From JAWWPY01 sp963822825 (GTDB taxonomy: Bacteria > Actinomycetota > Actinomycetes > Streptosporangiales > Streptosporangiaceae): DNA of 64,000 nucleotides. The DNA lies in assembly GCA_963822825.1 (NCBI GenBank), contig CAWGIW010000021.1, positions 1 through 64,000 on the forward strand. The letters run 5' to 3'. The position numbers were made by a program, and so were the translations under genes. This document shows positions 15,560 through 24,674 of this stretch, piece by piece. Under the pieces are notes generated by a model, which searched no databases, was not told where the DNA came from, and saw only the letters and a list, made by a program, of their open reading frames with translations. Within the stretch, counting starts at the first letter, position 1. Each line of letters begins with the position of its first letter.

Positions 15560-17734
15560 TTGGCCAACGGGACGCAATCAGCCCCGGCTCGTATCGGCTG
15601 GACCGACGGAGCGCTCGATCTGCGGATCGACGTGGCGGAGAACGGAACGGCCAGCCTGGCCTGCCTGGCCGCCGGACGATGGCCTGAGCCCGGGCCTGAG
15701 CCCGGGCCTGAGCCCTGGCTGCCGCTGGCCGACATCATCATCGCGGGCGCTGGCCGGTCCTGGTCAGGAAGCCGGTATGCCGAGTCGGTCGTCGGGCGTC
15801 GGCTTCGCTACCTGGGTCACGAGGAGGGCGCTGAGGGTCAGTGGCGGCAGTTGCGGATCGAGCTCGAGGATCCGCTCACTGGCTTGCGCGCCGAGGTCTT
15901 CTACCAGGTGCTCGTTGGGCGTGGTGCCCTGCGTTCCTGGGTTCGCCTGACGAATCGCGGCACCCAGACCGTGACGGTCGAATCGGTGACATCCTTCCTG
16001 GCCGGAGCCTTGACCGGCCCACCGCGGGAGGCGAGCCTGGCCGATCTTGACGTGCTGTGGGCCGAGAATGACTGGCTCGCCGAGGGACGGTGGCAGCGCC
16101 GGGCCTTGCGCGATGCGCTACCCGAGCTGAATCGGGGTGCCAACGGGGGTAATCCCCGCGGCCGCTTCGGCCTCACCAGCGAGGGGAGCTGGCCCTCAGG
16201 CACGTACCTGCCCATGGGCGCGGTCGTCAGCCGGCGCACCGGGCGCGCGTGGGCCTGGCAGATAGAACACAACGGCGCCTGGCACTGGCAGGTGGGGGAG
16301 TTCACCGCCTGCGGGCCCGCGGACCGCGCCTACCTGGCGCTGCTCGGGCCCACCGACTCCGAGCACCACTGGCGCCTTCCGCTCGCGCCCGGTGCCTCCT
16401 TCACCACCGTGGCCGCGGCTATCGCCGTGAGCGACCAGGGCTTCGAGGGCGCGATAACGGGGCTGACCGCCTGTCGCCGGGCGGTCAGGCGGCCGCACGA
16501 AGATCACCGGCGGCTCCCGGTGATCTTCAACGACTATATGAACACGCTGAAAGGGGATCCGACGACGGAGCGGCTGCTTCCGCTGATCGCGGCGGCCGGG
16601 CGGGCAGGCGCGGAGTATTTCTGCATCGACGCCGGCTGGTACGCGGAGATCGGCGAGGGCTGGTGGGACGGCGTCGGAGTGTGGAAGCCCTCATCCACCC
16701 GCTTCCCGGACGGCATCACCGAGGTGCTGGACTGCATCAGGGCCGAGGGAATGATTCCTGGGCTGTGGCTGGAACCGGAAGTCGTCGGCGTGCGCAGCCC
16801 GGTGGCCGGCCAGCTCCCGGCCGAGGCATTCTTCGCGCGCGGCGGCGGACGCGTGGTCGAGCATGGCCGGTACCACCTTGATCTGCGCCATCCGGCGGCG
16901 GTCAAGCACCTGGACGAGGTGGTCGATTTCCTCGTGGGCGACCTGGGTGTCGGTTATCTCAAGCTTGACTACAACATCAACGCTGGCCCGGGCACGGAGA
17001 CCGGTGGGGTCAGCGCGGGAGCCGGGCTGCTGGAGCATAACCGCGCTTACCTGCACTGGCTGGACCGGCTGCTGGACCGGTATCCGGCGCTCACCATCGA
17101 GAACTGTGCATCGGGCGGCATGCGCGTGGACTACGCCATGCTGTCGCATGTCCAGCTTCAGTCCACCAGCGACCAGCAGGATTACCTCCGCTATGCCGCG
17201 ATCGCGGCGGCGGCCCCGGCCGCGATCGCGCCGGAGCAGGCCGCGGTCTGGGCGTACCCGCAGCCCGCGTTCAGCGACGATGAGATCGCCTTCACCCTGT
17301 GCAGTGCCATGCTCGGCCGTATCCACCTGTCCGGCCACGTCGATCAGATGAGCGAGCAGCAGCGCGGCCTCGTCGCGGAAGCGGTGCAGGTGTACAAGCG
17401 AATCAGGACCGACCTGGCCCAGGCCGTGCCGTTCTGGCCGCTCGGCCTGCCGCGGTGGACCGGCTCACTGATGGCCCTCGGTATGCGTGCCCCTGACGCC
17501 ACATATCTGGTGGCCTGGCGCCGCGGCCCGCTGGGCGGGCCGCCGGCTGATGGCGATTCCGCCGTGATCACGGCGGCCGTCCCGTACCTGCGTGGCGTGC
17601 CGGTGATACCCGAGGTGCTTTATCCACGCCATCCCCCGGCTGAGGTCCGCTGGCAGCCATCCGCCGCGGAACTGGCTGTGGGGCTGCCGCACGCGCCGTC
17701 AGCGTGCCTGATCAAGCTGCGGGCGAGCCGCTGA
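15560..17734 (+). CDS. GH36 alpha-galactosidase
   Basis: A 724-residue cytoplasmic enzyme releasing terminal alpha-galactose from oligosaccharides such as raffinose or melibiose. It has an N-terminal beta-sandwich, then the barrel with DYMNTLKGDP, CIDAGWY, the nucleophile in LKLDYN (D470) and the acid/base in TSDQQDY (D538), and a small C-terminal beta domain. The TTG at 15560 follows CAGGAGGG and gives the normal length; the frame is open upstream to 15413 through the operator. An EPGPEPGPEP repeat near residue 48 is lineage-specific. No signal peptide, so the substrate must be imported first. Confidence 0.92.
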   Translation: MANGTQSAPARIGWTDGALDLRIDVAENGTASLACLAAGRWPEPGPEPGPEPWLPLADIIIAGAGRSWSGSRYAESVVGRRLRYLGHEEGAEGQWRQLRIELEDPLTGLRAEVFYQVLVGRGALRSWVRLTNRGTQTVTVESVTSFLAGALTGPPREASLADLDVLWAENDWLAEGRWQRRALRDALPELNRGANGGNPRGRFGLTSEGSWPSGTYLPMGAVVSRRTGRAWAWQIEHNGAWHWQVGEFTACGPADRAYLALLGPTDSEHHWRLPLAPGASFTTVAAAIAVSDQGFEGAITGLTACRRAVRRPHEDHRRLPVIFNDYMNTLKGDPTTERLLPLIAAAGRAGAEYFCIDAGWYAEIGEGWWDGVGVWKPSSTRFPDGITEVLDCIRAEGMIPGLWLEPEVVGVRSPVAGQLPAEAFFARGGGRVVEHGRYHLDLRHPAAVKHLDEVVDFLVGDLGVGYLKLDYNINAGPGTETGGVSAGAGLLEHNRAYLHWLDRLLDRYPALTIENCASGGMRVDYAMLSHVQLQSTSDQQDYLRYAAIAAAAPAAIAPEQAAVWAYPQPAFSDDEIAFTLCSAMLGRIHLSGHVDQMSEQQRGLVAEAVQVYKRIRTDLAQAVPFWPLGLPRWTGSLMALGMRAPDATYLVAWRRGPLGGPPADGDSAVITAAVPYLRGVPVIPEVLYPRHPPAEVRWQPSAAELAVGLPHAPSACLIKLRASR

Positions 17735-17764
17735 CGGCGCCTCCGTCCATTAGGGTCGGGTGCC

Positions 17765-18700
17765 GTGGCCAATCGCGAGCTAGTGGTGCTCGGCACGGCG
17801 AGCCAGGCGCCCACGCGGAGCCGCAACCACAACGGCTACCTGCTGCGCTGGGACGGCGAAGGGCTCCTGTTCGACCCGGGAGAGGGCACCCAGCGGCAGA
17901 TGCTGTTCGCCGGGGTCACGGCCAGCCAGATCACCCGCATCTGCATCACTCATTTCCATGGCGATCACTGCCTGGGCCTGCCGGGCGTGCTCCAGCGGAT
18001 GTCCCTCGACCGGGTCTCGCACGTCGTTGAAGCCTGCTACCCGGGGGAAAACCGGGACGTGTTCCGGCGGCTGCGGCACGCGGCCCTGTTCCATGACGTG
18101 GCGAATCTGCGGGAACGACCGGTCGACGGCGGCGGCACGATAACCCAGGGCCCGCCGTTTCGCCTGGAGGCCCAGCCGCTCTCACACAGCGTGCCGACCA
18201 TCGGCTACCGGCTGGCGGAGCCCGGCGGGCGGCGGATGCTCCCCGACAAGCTGGCTGCCTGGGGCATCACGGGCGCCGATGTCGGCCGCCTGCAGCGCGA
18301 GGGCCGGCTCCGCGCCGGTGATCACCTGGTGACGGTTGAGCAGGTGAGCGAGCCGAGGCGGGGCCAGCGTTTCGCGTTCATCATGGACACGCGGCTGTGT
18401 GACGCCGCGTTCGCCTTGGCTGACCAGGCGGACATGCTCGTCTGCGAATCCACCTTCGCTGAGGCCGAGGCTTCGCTGGCGCGTGAGTACGGGCATTTGA
18501 CCGCCGGGCAGGCCGGCCGGATCGCGGCCGAGTCCCGGGCGCGGCTGCTCGTGCTGACCCATTTCTCGCAGCGCTACGACCACGCCGGCGGCGAGCGGCT
18601 GGCCGGGGAGGCGGCGGCCGCGTTCGGCGGCGAGGTCGTGCTGGCCCACGATCTGCTGCGGGTTCCTGTTCCATCCCAGCGCCCGCACCCGGCCCAGTAG
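17765..18700 (+). CDS. rnz: Ribonuclease Z
   Basis: A 311-residue metallo-beta-lactamase-fold endonuclease that trims the 3' trailer of tRNA precursors. Zinc ligands are seen in HFHGDH (H63, H65, D67, H68), in SHSVPTIGYR with the conserved His, in FIMDTRLCD and in LTHFSQRY near the C-terminus. Length is normal for the short bacterial RNase Z. GTG start at 17765, weak Shine-Dalgarno. A strong hairpin follows. Confidence 0.92.
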   Translation: MANRELVVLGTASQAPTRSRNHNGYLLRWDGEGLLFDPGEGTQRQMLFAGVTASQITRICITHFHGDHCLGLPGVLQRMSLDRVSHVVEACYPGENRDVFRRLRHAALFHDVANLRERPVDGGGTITQGPPFRLEAQPLSHSVPTIGYRLAEPGGRRMLPDKLAAWGITGADVGRLQREGRLRAGDHLVTVEQVSEPRRGQRFAFIMDTRLCDAAFALADQADMLVCESTFAEAEASLAREYGHLTAGQAGRIAAESRARLLVLTHFSQRYDHAGGERLAGEAAAAFGGEVVLAHDLLRVPVPSQRPHPAQ

Positions 18701-18714
18701 CGGCGGCGGGCCGT

Positions 18715-18742
18715 CCGGCCCGGGCTGAACGGCCCGGGCCGG
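18715..18742 (+). terminator. Hairpin terminator after rnz
   Basis: CCGGCCCGGG at 18715-18724 and CCCGGGCCGG at 18733-18742 form a perfect 10-bp stem with an 8-base loop, followed by AAAGACGG. No T-run, as usual for this GC content. Confidence 0.65.
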
Positions 18743-18845
18743 AAAGACGGGGATAAAGCCTGGTCCAGCAGGGGATTGCGCCTCTGCACCCCACCCAACA
18801 AACAACGGAGAGTGAGTACACAGTCACCAACCGAAGGCGGGCGTC

Positions 18846-19130
18846 ATGCCAGCGACAACAGCTTCCATCATCACCACCACGAACCTCGTGCGTGCCTGGA
18901 TCGTCTGTGGCCTCGGCGCCCTCGTCCTGCTGGTGATCTTCATGATCCAGCCGCCCACCGCGGCCAGCGCCGCCACCGCGGCCCGCCCGTGTGCCACCTC
19001 GGTGTCATCCGTCATCCCGTGCCAGAAGTGCTCACACTGCGTGAAGTGCTCACCGTGTCAAAAGTGCTCGCACTGCCCGAAGTGCTCACCGTGTCTGACC
19101 GCCAGCGGGTGCTGCCACCGCGCCGCCTGA
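18846..19130 (+). CDS. Small exported protein with a nine-cysteine CxxC ladder
   Basis: A 94-residue protein. Residues about 15-42 are a hydrophobic segment ending in an Ala-rich stretch (signal peptide or anchor). The remainder holds 12 cysteines, nine of them spaced exactly every third residue (C-QK-C-SH-C-VK-C-SP-C and again), then SGCC near the end. The repeat is visible in the DNA as tandem AAGTGCTCA words. Such ladders could bind soft metals, like metallothioneins, or be oxidised into a rigid disulfide rod; both are inference. Weak Shine-Dalgarno; it stops 2 bases before the convergent trpB-like gene. Confidence 0.7.
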   Translation: MPATTASIITTTNLVRAWIVCGLGALVLLVIFMIQPPTAASAATAARPCATSVSSVIPCQKCSHCVKCSPCQKCSHCPKCSPCLTASGCCHRAA

Positions 19131-19132
19131 CG

Positions 19133-20494
19133 TCACACGCCAGCGGGCAGCCGGCTGAGTGCGTCCTCGACGGCCTGGTCCGGGAGCTCGAGGTCGGTGA
19201 CCTCGCCCGCCTGGTAGCTCGCGTAGGCGGACAGGTCGAGCAGTCCGTGGCCGCACAGCGCGGTCAAGATGACCTTCTCCTCGCCGCTCTCCTTGCACCG
19301 CAGCGCCTCCTCGATGCACGAGGCCAGCGCGTGCGTCGGCTCGGGGGCGGGCAGGATGCCCTCGGTCCGGGCAAAACGGAGGCCGGCCGCGAAGCACTCC
19401 GATTGCGGCTTGGCCACCGCTTCGAACAGCCCCAGCTCGTACATGTGCGACAGCAGCGGTGACATGCCGTGGTAGCGCAGCCCACCGGCATGGATCGGAT
19501 CAGGCACGAACTCGTGGCCGAGCGTGTGCATCTTGAGCAGCGGAGTGAATCCAGCCGTGTCGCCGAAGTCGTAGGCGTAGACGCCGCGGGTGAACGAGGG
19601 GCAAGCGGCCGGCTCGACCGCGCGCAGCACCGGGTTCATCCGGCCGGCCAGTTTCTCCCGCAGGAACGGGAACACCAGCCCGGAGAAGTTGGACCCGCCG
19701 CCGGTGCAGCCGATGATCAGGTCGGGTGTGTCCCCGGCCTCGGCCATCTGCTTGAGCGCTTCCTCGCCGATCACCGTCTGGTGCAGCAGCACGTGGTTGA
19801 GCACGCTGCCGAGCGCGTACCGGGCGGCCGGATCGCTCGCGGCGACCTCCACCGCCTCGCTGATGGCGATGCCCAGGCTGCCGGGGGAGTCCGGGTCAGC
19901 GGCCAGCACCGCGCGGCCCGACGAGGTCACATCCGACGGGCTCGGATGGACCGTCGCCCCGTAGGCCTCCATCAGCAGCTTGCGATAGGGCTTCTGGTCG
20001 TAGGAGGCGCGCACCTGCCACACCTCGCACTGCAGGCCGAACACGGCTGACGCGAACGCCAGGGCGCTGCCCCACTGGCCGGCGCCGGTCTCGGTGGTCA
20101 GCCGGGTCACGCCCTCGGCGGCGTTGTAGTAGGCCTGAGGCACGGCCGTGTTGGGCTTGTGCGAGCCTGCCGGGCTGCCGCCCTCGTACTTGTAATAGAT
20201 CCGGGCCGGTGTGCCGAGATCCTTCTCCAGCCGCCGGGCCCGGAACAGAGGGGTGGGCCGCCACAGCCGGTATATGTCGAGGACCTCGTCCGGGATCGCG
20301 ATGTGCCGCTCCGTCGAGACTTCCTGGCCGATGAGCGCGGCCGGGAACAGCGGCGCGAGATCGTCCGGGCCGACCGGCTCGTGGGTGCCCGGGTGCAGCG
20401 GCGGCGGGGGCGGCGACGGCAGGTCGGGGATCACGTTGTACCACTGCCGCGGGAGCTCGGATTCTTGGAGCACGTATTTGACCTGACGGCTCAT
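19133..20494 (-). CDS. TrpB2-type tryptophan synthase beta-like PLP enzyme
   Basis: A 453-residue fold-type II PLP enzyme. The PLP lysine is K113 in GSHKPNTA, and the phosphate loop is GGGSN (about residue 245). The extra N-terminal segment (about 60 residues, with a Pro run) and total length mark the TrpB2 subgroup, which acts without TrpA on indole and serine, or has another beta-replacement role. Start fixed by GGGAGG 5 bases upstream of the ATG. No trp genes nearby, so it may be a salvage or stand-alone enzyme. Confidence 0.9.
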   Translation of the reverse strand: MSRQVKYVLQESELPRQWYNVIPDLPSPPPPPLHPGTHEPVGPDDLAPLFPAALIGQEVSTERHIAIPDEVLDIYRLWRPTPLFRARRLEKDLGTPARIYYKYEGGSPAGSHKPNTAVPQAYYNAAEGVTRLTTETGAGQWGSALAFASAVFGLQCEVWQVRASYDQKPYRKLLMEAYGATVHPSPSDVTSSGRAVLAADPDSPGSLGIAISEAVEVAASDPAARYALGSVLNHVLLHQTVIGEEALKQMAEAGDTPDLIIGCTGGGSNFSGLVFPFLREKLAGRMNPVLRAVEPAACPSFTRGVYAYDFGDTAGFTPLLKMHTLGHEFVPDPIHAGGLRYHGMSPLLSHMYELGLFEAVAKPQSECFAAGLRFARTEGILPAPEPTHALASCIEEALRCKESGEEKVILTALCGHGLLDLSAYASYQAGEVTDLELPDQAVEDALSRLPAGV

Positions 20495-20665
20495 GGGTGC
20501 CTCCCGCGGAACGTTGTGAATAGGAACTGACCAGGCAAAACATTATCTACCATGGCGATGGCGGATGCCGTGGGCGAAAGTAGCACCAAGGTTCGGGGCC
20601 AGCGACGAAAGGGCATAATTCAGCCAGCCGCGTTCTGCGGGTCGCCGCCTACGGCAAGGAGCACG

Positions 20666-21634
20666 ATGAAGCGCCCGCGCGCCACGACCGCCGCCGTATT
20701 CGCCCTCACCCTAGCGCTTATCCTGGTCATCGCCGTGGCTGTGGCCGGGGGAGCGGCCCGCCCGCCCGCCAGCCGCAGCGCTGTGCTGACCGCGGCCGCC
20801 GCACCGGCCGCCGACCACCCAGCGGGCTTCTGGTACGGCACCGACAGCTGGCCGATCACGATCAGCGGCAAGGCGCCCTACTCCGAGCCCCGGATCGGCA
20901 GCCCATACGGCGGTTACATCGGGATGATCGGGAACTGGGCGATCTGGGTCAGGGGGTGCGGCGGCCGGCTCGCCTGGTCAGCGGCCAACAGCGCGGAGGC
21001 GAACACCAACTACACCACGTACCACGACGGCATCGGCACCGGTGTCTACTGGTTCATGGCCGGCCCGGGCGTCAACCCGCATTACAACGGGACAACCAAG
21101 GAAGCGTACGCGTGGGGAGTGAGGCAGGCCGGGCAGACCCTGGGCGATATGGCCAAACAGCACATCACGTACCCGGTCATCTTCGCGGACATCGAACTGC
21201 CCGGCATCGCGCCCGCGCCGGACAACGGCTGGAACGCCGTTTACACGGCGCCGTGCAGCGGCCGGGTCAAGACCGGGTACATCGCGCCCGCCATCGACCG
21301 CGCGGACTTCAACGGGTACCAGGCCTATATTCTCAGCCACTCGCACGACAAGGTCGGCGTCTACTCGGCCCCATCCATCTGGGCCTCGATCTTCGGGACC
21401 GGCAGCGCGGCAAACATCCGCGGGGTCAACGAGTGGACGTACACCGCCGACACCAGTTCGCTCGCGCGCGTCCCGTCCGGCTGGTGCCTGACGGGCACGT
21501 CGGTCTGCGCGCAGTTCTTCGGCGGGGTCCGCAGTTCCGACGCCCAGGCCCTGATGTGGCAGTGGACGGGCGGCGGCGGGACCTTTAACGGGTACGGCGA
21601 CTTCGACCAGATAGACAAGAACCGCCAGCCGTAG
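20666..21634 (+). CDS. Secreted GH25-like domain protein
   Basis: A 322-residue exported protein with a hydrophobic N-terminal segment (about 10-30), an Ala-rich linker and a barrel-like domain of about 250 residues. FADIEL near the middle resembles the DxE catalytic pair of GH25-type muramidases, and WQWTGGG...FDQIDKN near the end is typical of the family's closing strand. Several Cys pairs (GCGG, CSGR, GWCLTGTSVC) suggest extracellular disulfides. ATG at 20666 follows AAGGAG. A cell-wall or glycan hydrolase role is plausible but unproven; it could be a catalytically inactive binding relative. Confidence 0.6.
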   Translation: MKRPRATTAAVFALTLALILVIAVAVAGGAARPPASRSAVLTAAAAPAADHPAGFWYGTDSWPITISGKAPYSEPRIGSPYGGYIGMIGNWAIWVRGCGGRLAWSAANSAEANTNYTTYHDGIGTGVYWFMAGPGVNPHYNGTTKEAYAWGVRQAGQTLGDMAKQHITYPVIFADIELPGIAPAPDNGWNAVYTAPCSGRVKTGYIAPAIDRADFNGYQAYILSHSHDKVGVYSAPSIWASIFGTGSAANIRGVNEWTYTADTSSLARVPSGWCLTGTSVCAQFFGGVRSSDAQALMWQWTGGGGTFNGYGDFDQIDKNRQP

Positions 21635-21651
21635 CGGTTCTCTGATGCGCG

Positions 21652-22074
21652 GTGGATCTGCCAGAACGGGAAGCGCGGCGGCGGCTCGGTGCCGCCGCTG
21701 TGGCCAGGCTGGCCACGGTCACCCCGGAGGGCAGGCCGCACATCGTGCCGATGACCTTCGCACTGGACGGTGAGAGGATCTTCAGCGCGGTGGACTTCAA
21801 GCCGAAGACGACCGCGTACCTGCAACGGCTGCGCAATATCCGGGCTGACCCGCACGCGGCGGTCCTGGCCGATCACTACAGCGGTGACTGGACCCAGCTG
21901 TGGTGGGTGCGCGCCGACGGCGAGGCGTCGATCCTCGACCAGCCGGCCGACACGGCGCGCCCGCTCCGGCTGCTGGCGCAGCGCTATGAGCAGTACCGGG
22001 AGCGGCCTCCGCCCGGCCCGGTGATCTGCGTCCTGGTTCAGCACTGGACCGGCTGGGCGGCGTCCGGCGGTTGA
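21652..22074 (+). CDS. PPOX-class F420-dependent enzyme (Rv0121-like)
   Basis: A 140-residue split-barrel flavin/deazaflavin-binding protein. The pattern ARLATVTPEGRPHIVPMTFALDG, then VDFKPKTTAYLQRLRNIRADP and HYSGDWTQLWWVRADG, matches the small F420-dependent PPOX group known in mycobacteria and other actinomycetes. It is predicted to reduce an unknown substrate with F420H2. GTG start 17 bases after the preceding gene's stop, so probably co-transcribed with it. Confidence 0.85.
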   Translation: MDLPEREARRRLGAAAVARLATVTPEGRPHIVPMTFALDGERIFSAVDFKPKTTAYLQRLRNIRADPHAAVLADHYSGDWTQLWWVRADGEASILDQPADTARPLRLLAQRYEQYRERPPPGPVICVLVQHWTGWAASGG

Positions 22075-22099
22075 CCCGGCCCCGTGGTCCGGTCCACGG

Positions 22100-22588
22100 T
22101 CACAGGCGCCGGTACATGATGTGCAGGCCGACGTAGCCATGCACCGGATGGCAGAACGCCTCCGGCACCGTCGCCAGGACCTCGAAACCGAGCGAGCGCC
22201 ACAGCCTGACCGCCCCGTCGTTGGTCTCCACGACCGCGTTGAACTGCATCGCGCGGAAGCCGTCGGTGCGGGCCTGCTCGATCACATGCTCGGCGAGGGC
22301 CCGTCCGACACCGCGCCCCGAGTGCTCGGGCGCGACCATGAACCCCGCATTGGCGACATGCGCGGCGGGACCCCCGTGGTTGGGGCCGCTCTCCGCGGTG
22401 CCCAGGATCGTGCCGTCGGGGTCGACGGCGACCACCGCACGGGCCGGGGGGTCGCGGAGCCAGTACGCCCGCGCTTCGGCCTCGCTCAGGTACCTGTCCC
22501 AGCAGAACGTCTCACCCGCGGCGACGATGCCGCGCATGAAGGACCAGATCGCGGGCCAGTCGTCCAGGGTCGCATCCCTGATCAGCAT
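22100..22588 (-). CDS. GNAT-family N-acetyltransferase
   Basis: A 162-residue acetyl-CoA-dependent transferase. Motif A is visible as GFMVAPEHSGRGVGRALAEHV (about residues 85-105) and motif B as NAVVETNDGAVRLWRSLGFE. The acceptor is not predictable; close relatives act on small amines or on phosphinothricin-like compounds. ATG at 22588 gives the standard MLIRDATLDDW start; an ATG four codons upstream is possible. Confidence 0.85.
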   Translation of the reverse strand: MLIRDATLDDWPAIWSFMRGIVAAGETFCWDRYLSEAEARAYWLRDPPARAVVAVDPDGTILGTAESGPNHGGPAAHVANAGFMVAPEHSGRGVGRALAEHVIEQARTDGFRAMQFNAVVETNDGAVRLWRSLGFEVLATVPEAFCHPVHGYVGLHIMYRRL

Positions 22589-22736
22589 GCTTCCCAGCAT
22601 CGTGTACCGGGCATCTCGCTGCGGGCCTTTTCGCGCGGTATGTGCCGTGGATTGACCAGATTTTGAAGTGTTAATAGGCCGGATAGGCGACCGTGGAGTA
22701 AACCACGATCGCCGTCGGCCGGGTCCGGTGCGATTA

Positions 22737-23348
22737 TCAGATCGCTGGAACGGAGACCCAGAACCTTGTGTCGTTGCTCAGATTCGCCGAGCTTGAGTTA
22801 AGCTGCGACTCGATCCAGTACACCGCCGTTTCGTATTCCGTGATGACGCTCTGGTTGGGGTTGCTGAGCCCATTCGTGCCGTCGCGCTGGCCAGCGAACC
22901 ACTTGGTGAGTCCGTAATGGCCCTGGCTCTGGTTGATGCAGGAGACATCCTCGCTGAGGTTGCTGTTGAGCACCGCTCCGTTGTTGTATTGGCTGGTGCT
23001 CTGGCCCGCGAACTGACCGCAGGACGTCCGCAGCATGTACCAGTTCTGCTTGAAGATGCCGAAGTTGGCCGCGTCGCCCGACTTGCCGTCACCGTAGGTG
23101 TAGTTGGCCTGCATGGTGTTCGTTTCCAGCATGGCCACGGCCAGGTCCAGCACGCTCGCGCCGGCGTGGAGAACCTGCTGCTTGCGTGAGCCCAGGCCGC
23201 TGATCGTATAGGAGCCGCAACTCATCCCAGAGGGACAGGAAAGGGCACTGGCGGCCGGCGCCGCCAGCGTCAGGGCACCCGTCGCGAGGGTGACGGCACC
23301 CGCCGCTACCGTTGCCACAAAGGTGGCCGCAGCAATGATTCGTTTCAT
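22737..23348 (-). CDS. Secreted protein of unknown function
   Basis: A 203-residue protein with a clear signal peptide (residues 1-35, Ala-rich, cleavage near SALS). The mature part has four or so cysteines (CPSGMSC, RTSCG, VSCINQ) and a conserved-looking core (LDLAVAMLETNTM, then YGDGKSGDAANFGIFKQNW) with a Glu and Asp/Gly-rich loop that recall lysozyme-like or polysaccharide-active folds. I do not recognise the family. ATG at 23348 follows GGAGA. The Asn/Ser/Gln-rich mature sequence has lower GC than the neighbouring genes. Confidence 0.6.
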   Translation of the reverse strand: MKRIIAAATFVATVAAGAVTLATGALTLAAPAASALSCPSGMSCGSYTISGLGSRKQQVLHAGASVLDLAVAMLETNTMQANYTYGDGKSGDAANFGIFKQNWYMLRTSCGQFAGQSTSQYNNGAVLNSNLSEDVSCINQSQGHYGLTKWFAGQRDGTNGLSNPNQSVITEYETAVYWIESQLNSSSANLSNDTRFWVSVPAI

Positions 23349-23581
23349 GGGATCTCCATTCATGAGTCGGATTCCTTGCGGCAGGAGTTCAATGGCTAGC
23401 GCTTCGCTGCCATCGGACCACTTAACCGGTTCAGCGTCAACAGGTAACTTTGCGGTAACATCCGATTCCGCTTTCCGTCCTGGTCAGTGAGCATCAGGCC
23501 GGTCGGGCGGTCGCCAGAATTGCAAGCGCTCACATGTGAAATGGATCTTGCGTCCTGTGAATGGCGAGAAGAGCGCACGCC

Positions 23582-24214
23582 CTAGCCGGGCTGGGCGGCG
23601 CTCAGGCCGGCCACGATCACCTCGACCACGTGACGCGCGAACGTGTCGTTGAGCGGCTGATGACCGTTCAGCAAGCGGTGGTATGCGGCGCCGTACAGGA
23701 GATCCAGGGCGACCTCGGTGTCGGTGCTGGCGGCTAGCTGCTCGCGATCGATGGCCCGGCGCAGCATGATCCGGTGCTGCGCGCGCAGCGGCTCGACGAC
23801 GCGGGCGCGCCAGGCGTCGGCCAGTTCCGGGTCGTGCTGAGCCTCGGCGATCAGGTCGGCCAGTATGCCACCGGCCGTAGTGCGGGTGACCGCCCGGATC
23901 CAGGCCCGCAGGGCCGCGAGCAGGTCATCCTGGCGCCGGCCGGTGTCGGGCAGTGGTTGCAGCGCCTTGAACTCGGCCAGGAAAGCGTCCAGGGCCAGTG
24001 CCCCCCGGGAGTGCCAGCGCCGGTAGATGGTGGCCTTGGCCACTCCGGCGCGGGACGCCACCTCCTCGATGGACATTCCGCGCAGGCCCCGTTCGGCCAG
24101 CAGTTGCGTGGCCGCCCTCAAGATCGCCCGGTCGGCCTCCTCGCTCCGTGGGCGGCCACGCCTGACCGCCGACGCGGGCGCCGCCGCGGCGGCCGGAATA
24201 CCGTGCGTCTCCAT
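23582..24214 (-). CDS. TetR-family regulator, divergent from the MFS exporter
   Basis: A 210-residue regulator. The HTH is at about residues 30-75 (ILRAATQLLAERGLRGMSIEEVA, recognition helix AGVAKATIYRRW), followed by a TetR_C_16-like domain (AGGILADLIAEAQHDPELADAW). Start at the ATG of 24214; the frame is open far upstream but has no coding bias. It is divergent, by 66 bases, from the MFS gene at 24281, the classic arrangement of a repressor and the drug exporter it controls. Since that exporter is now cut in two, the regulator may have lost its target. Confidence 0.88.
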   Translation of the reverse strand: METHGIPAAAAAPASAVRRGRPRSEEADRAILRAATQLLAERGLRGMSIEEVASRAGVAKATIYRRWHSRGALALDAFLAEFKALQPLPDTGRRQDDLLAALRAWIRAVTRTTAGGILADLIAEAQHDPELADAWRARVVEPLRAQHRIMLRRAIDREQLAASTDTEVALDLLYGAAYHRLLNGHQPLNDTFARHVVEVIVAGLSAAQPG

Positions 24215-24227
24215 GCGGTTGGAGTCT

Positions 24228-24251
24228 ACCGTAATATAAAAACGCAACGGT
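24228..24251. promoter_or_regulatory. Possible TetR operator in the divergent intergenic region
   Basis: ACCGT (24228-24232) and ACGGT (24247-24251) are inverted around an AT-rich stretch containing TATAAA. Position between divergent regulator and exporter fits an operator, but the symmetry is short. Confidence 0.25.
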
Positions 24252-24280
24252 CCGTATCGATAATCGCCCAGGACAGGACA

Positions 24281-24589
24281 ATGACCAGGCAACCGCAGGC
24301 CCCCCACGCCCCGGCTCTGACTCCCTCCCGGCCCCCGGGAGCGCCCGCGGTCCGTGCCACCGCACCGGCCGCCCACCGTCGCCGGGCCACGGCGCGGCTC
24401 CATTCCCGCCATTCCCGGGCGGCCACCGCCCGCCGTGCCCCGGTCTTCACACCGGAGCCTTCCCGGGCTGCGGCCGCTCCCCGTTCGGCCGTCCCGGCAC
24501 AGGCCGTCCCGGCACAGGCCGTCCCGGCGCGCTACCGGGGCGCCGGGCTGGCGCTCATCCTGGTGGCATCGTTCATGGTCGTGCTCGAC
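24281..24589 (+). pseudogene. 5' part of split MFS exporter gene (DHA2/EmrB type)
   Basis: It encodes a Pro/Ala/Arg-rich cytosolic leader of about 80 residues and the first half of transmembrane helix 1 (GLALILVASFMVVLD). Then the integrated element begins. The rest of the transporter, from FSIVNVALPSIQRELG, is at 30162. Joining 24588 to 30161 gives the codon GAT and the standard helix-1 sequence VVLDFSIVNVALP. Predicted ancestral length 542 residues. Confidence 0.92.
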
Positions 24590-24610
24590 TCCATGTGTGG
24601 TTCGTAACAT
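24571..24610 (+). other. Left attachment site (attL)
   Basis: Bases up to 24588 are host MFS coding sequence (GTTCATGGTC...GTGCTCGA). From 24589 the sequence is element: 12 bases, then TTCGTAACAT at 24601-24610. The crossover dinucleotide is GA at 24587-24588, the only choice that restores the MFS frame. Confidence 0.85.
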
Positions 24611-24674
24611 CCGGGGTATGACCAGCTATAACACCCCCCGGAGCAGGGCTCTGACGAGCCGAGGAACCCTCACC

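Noticed and set aside
23582..24610. TetR protein of 342 residues
   Set aside because: The first 132 codons are antisense to the MFS leader and lack coding character; the HTH protein starts properly at 24214.
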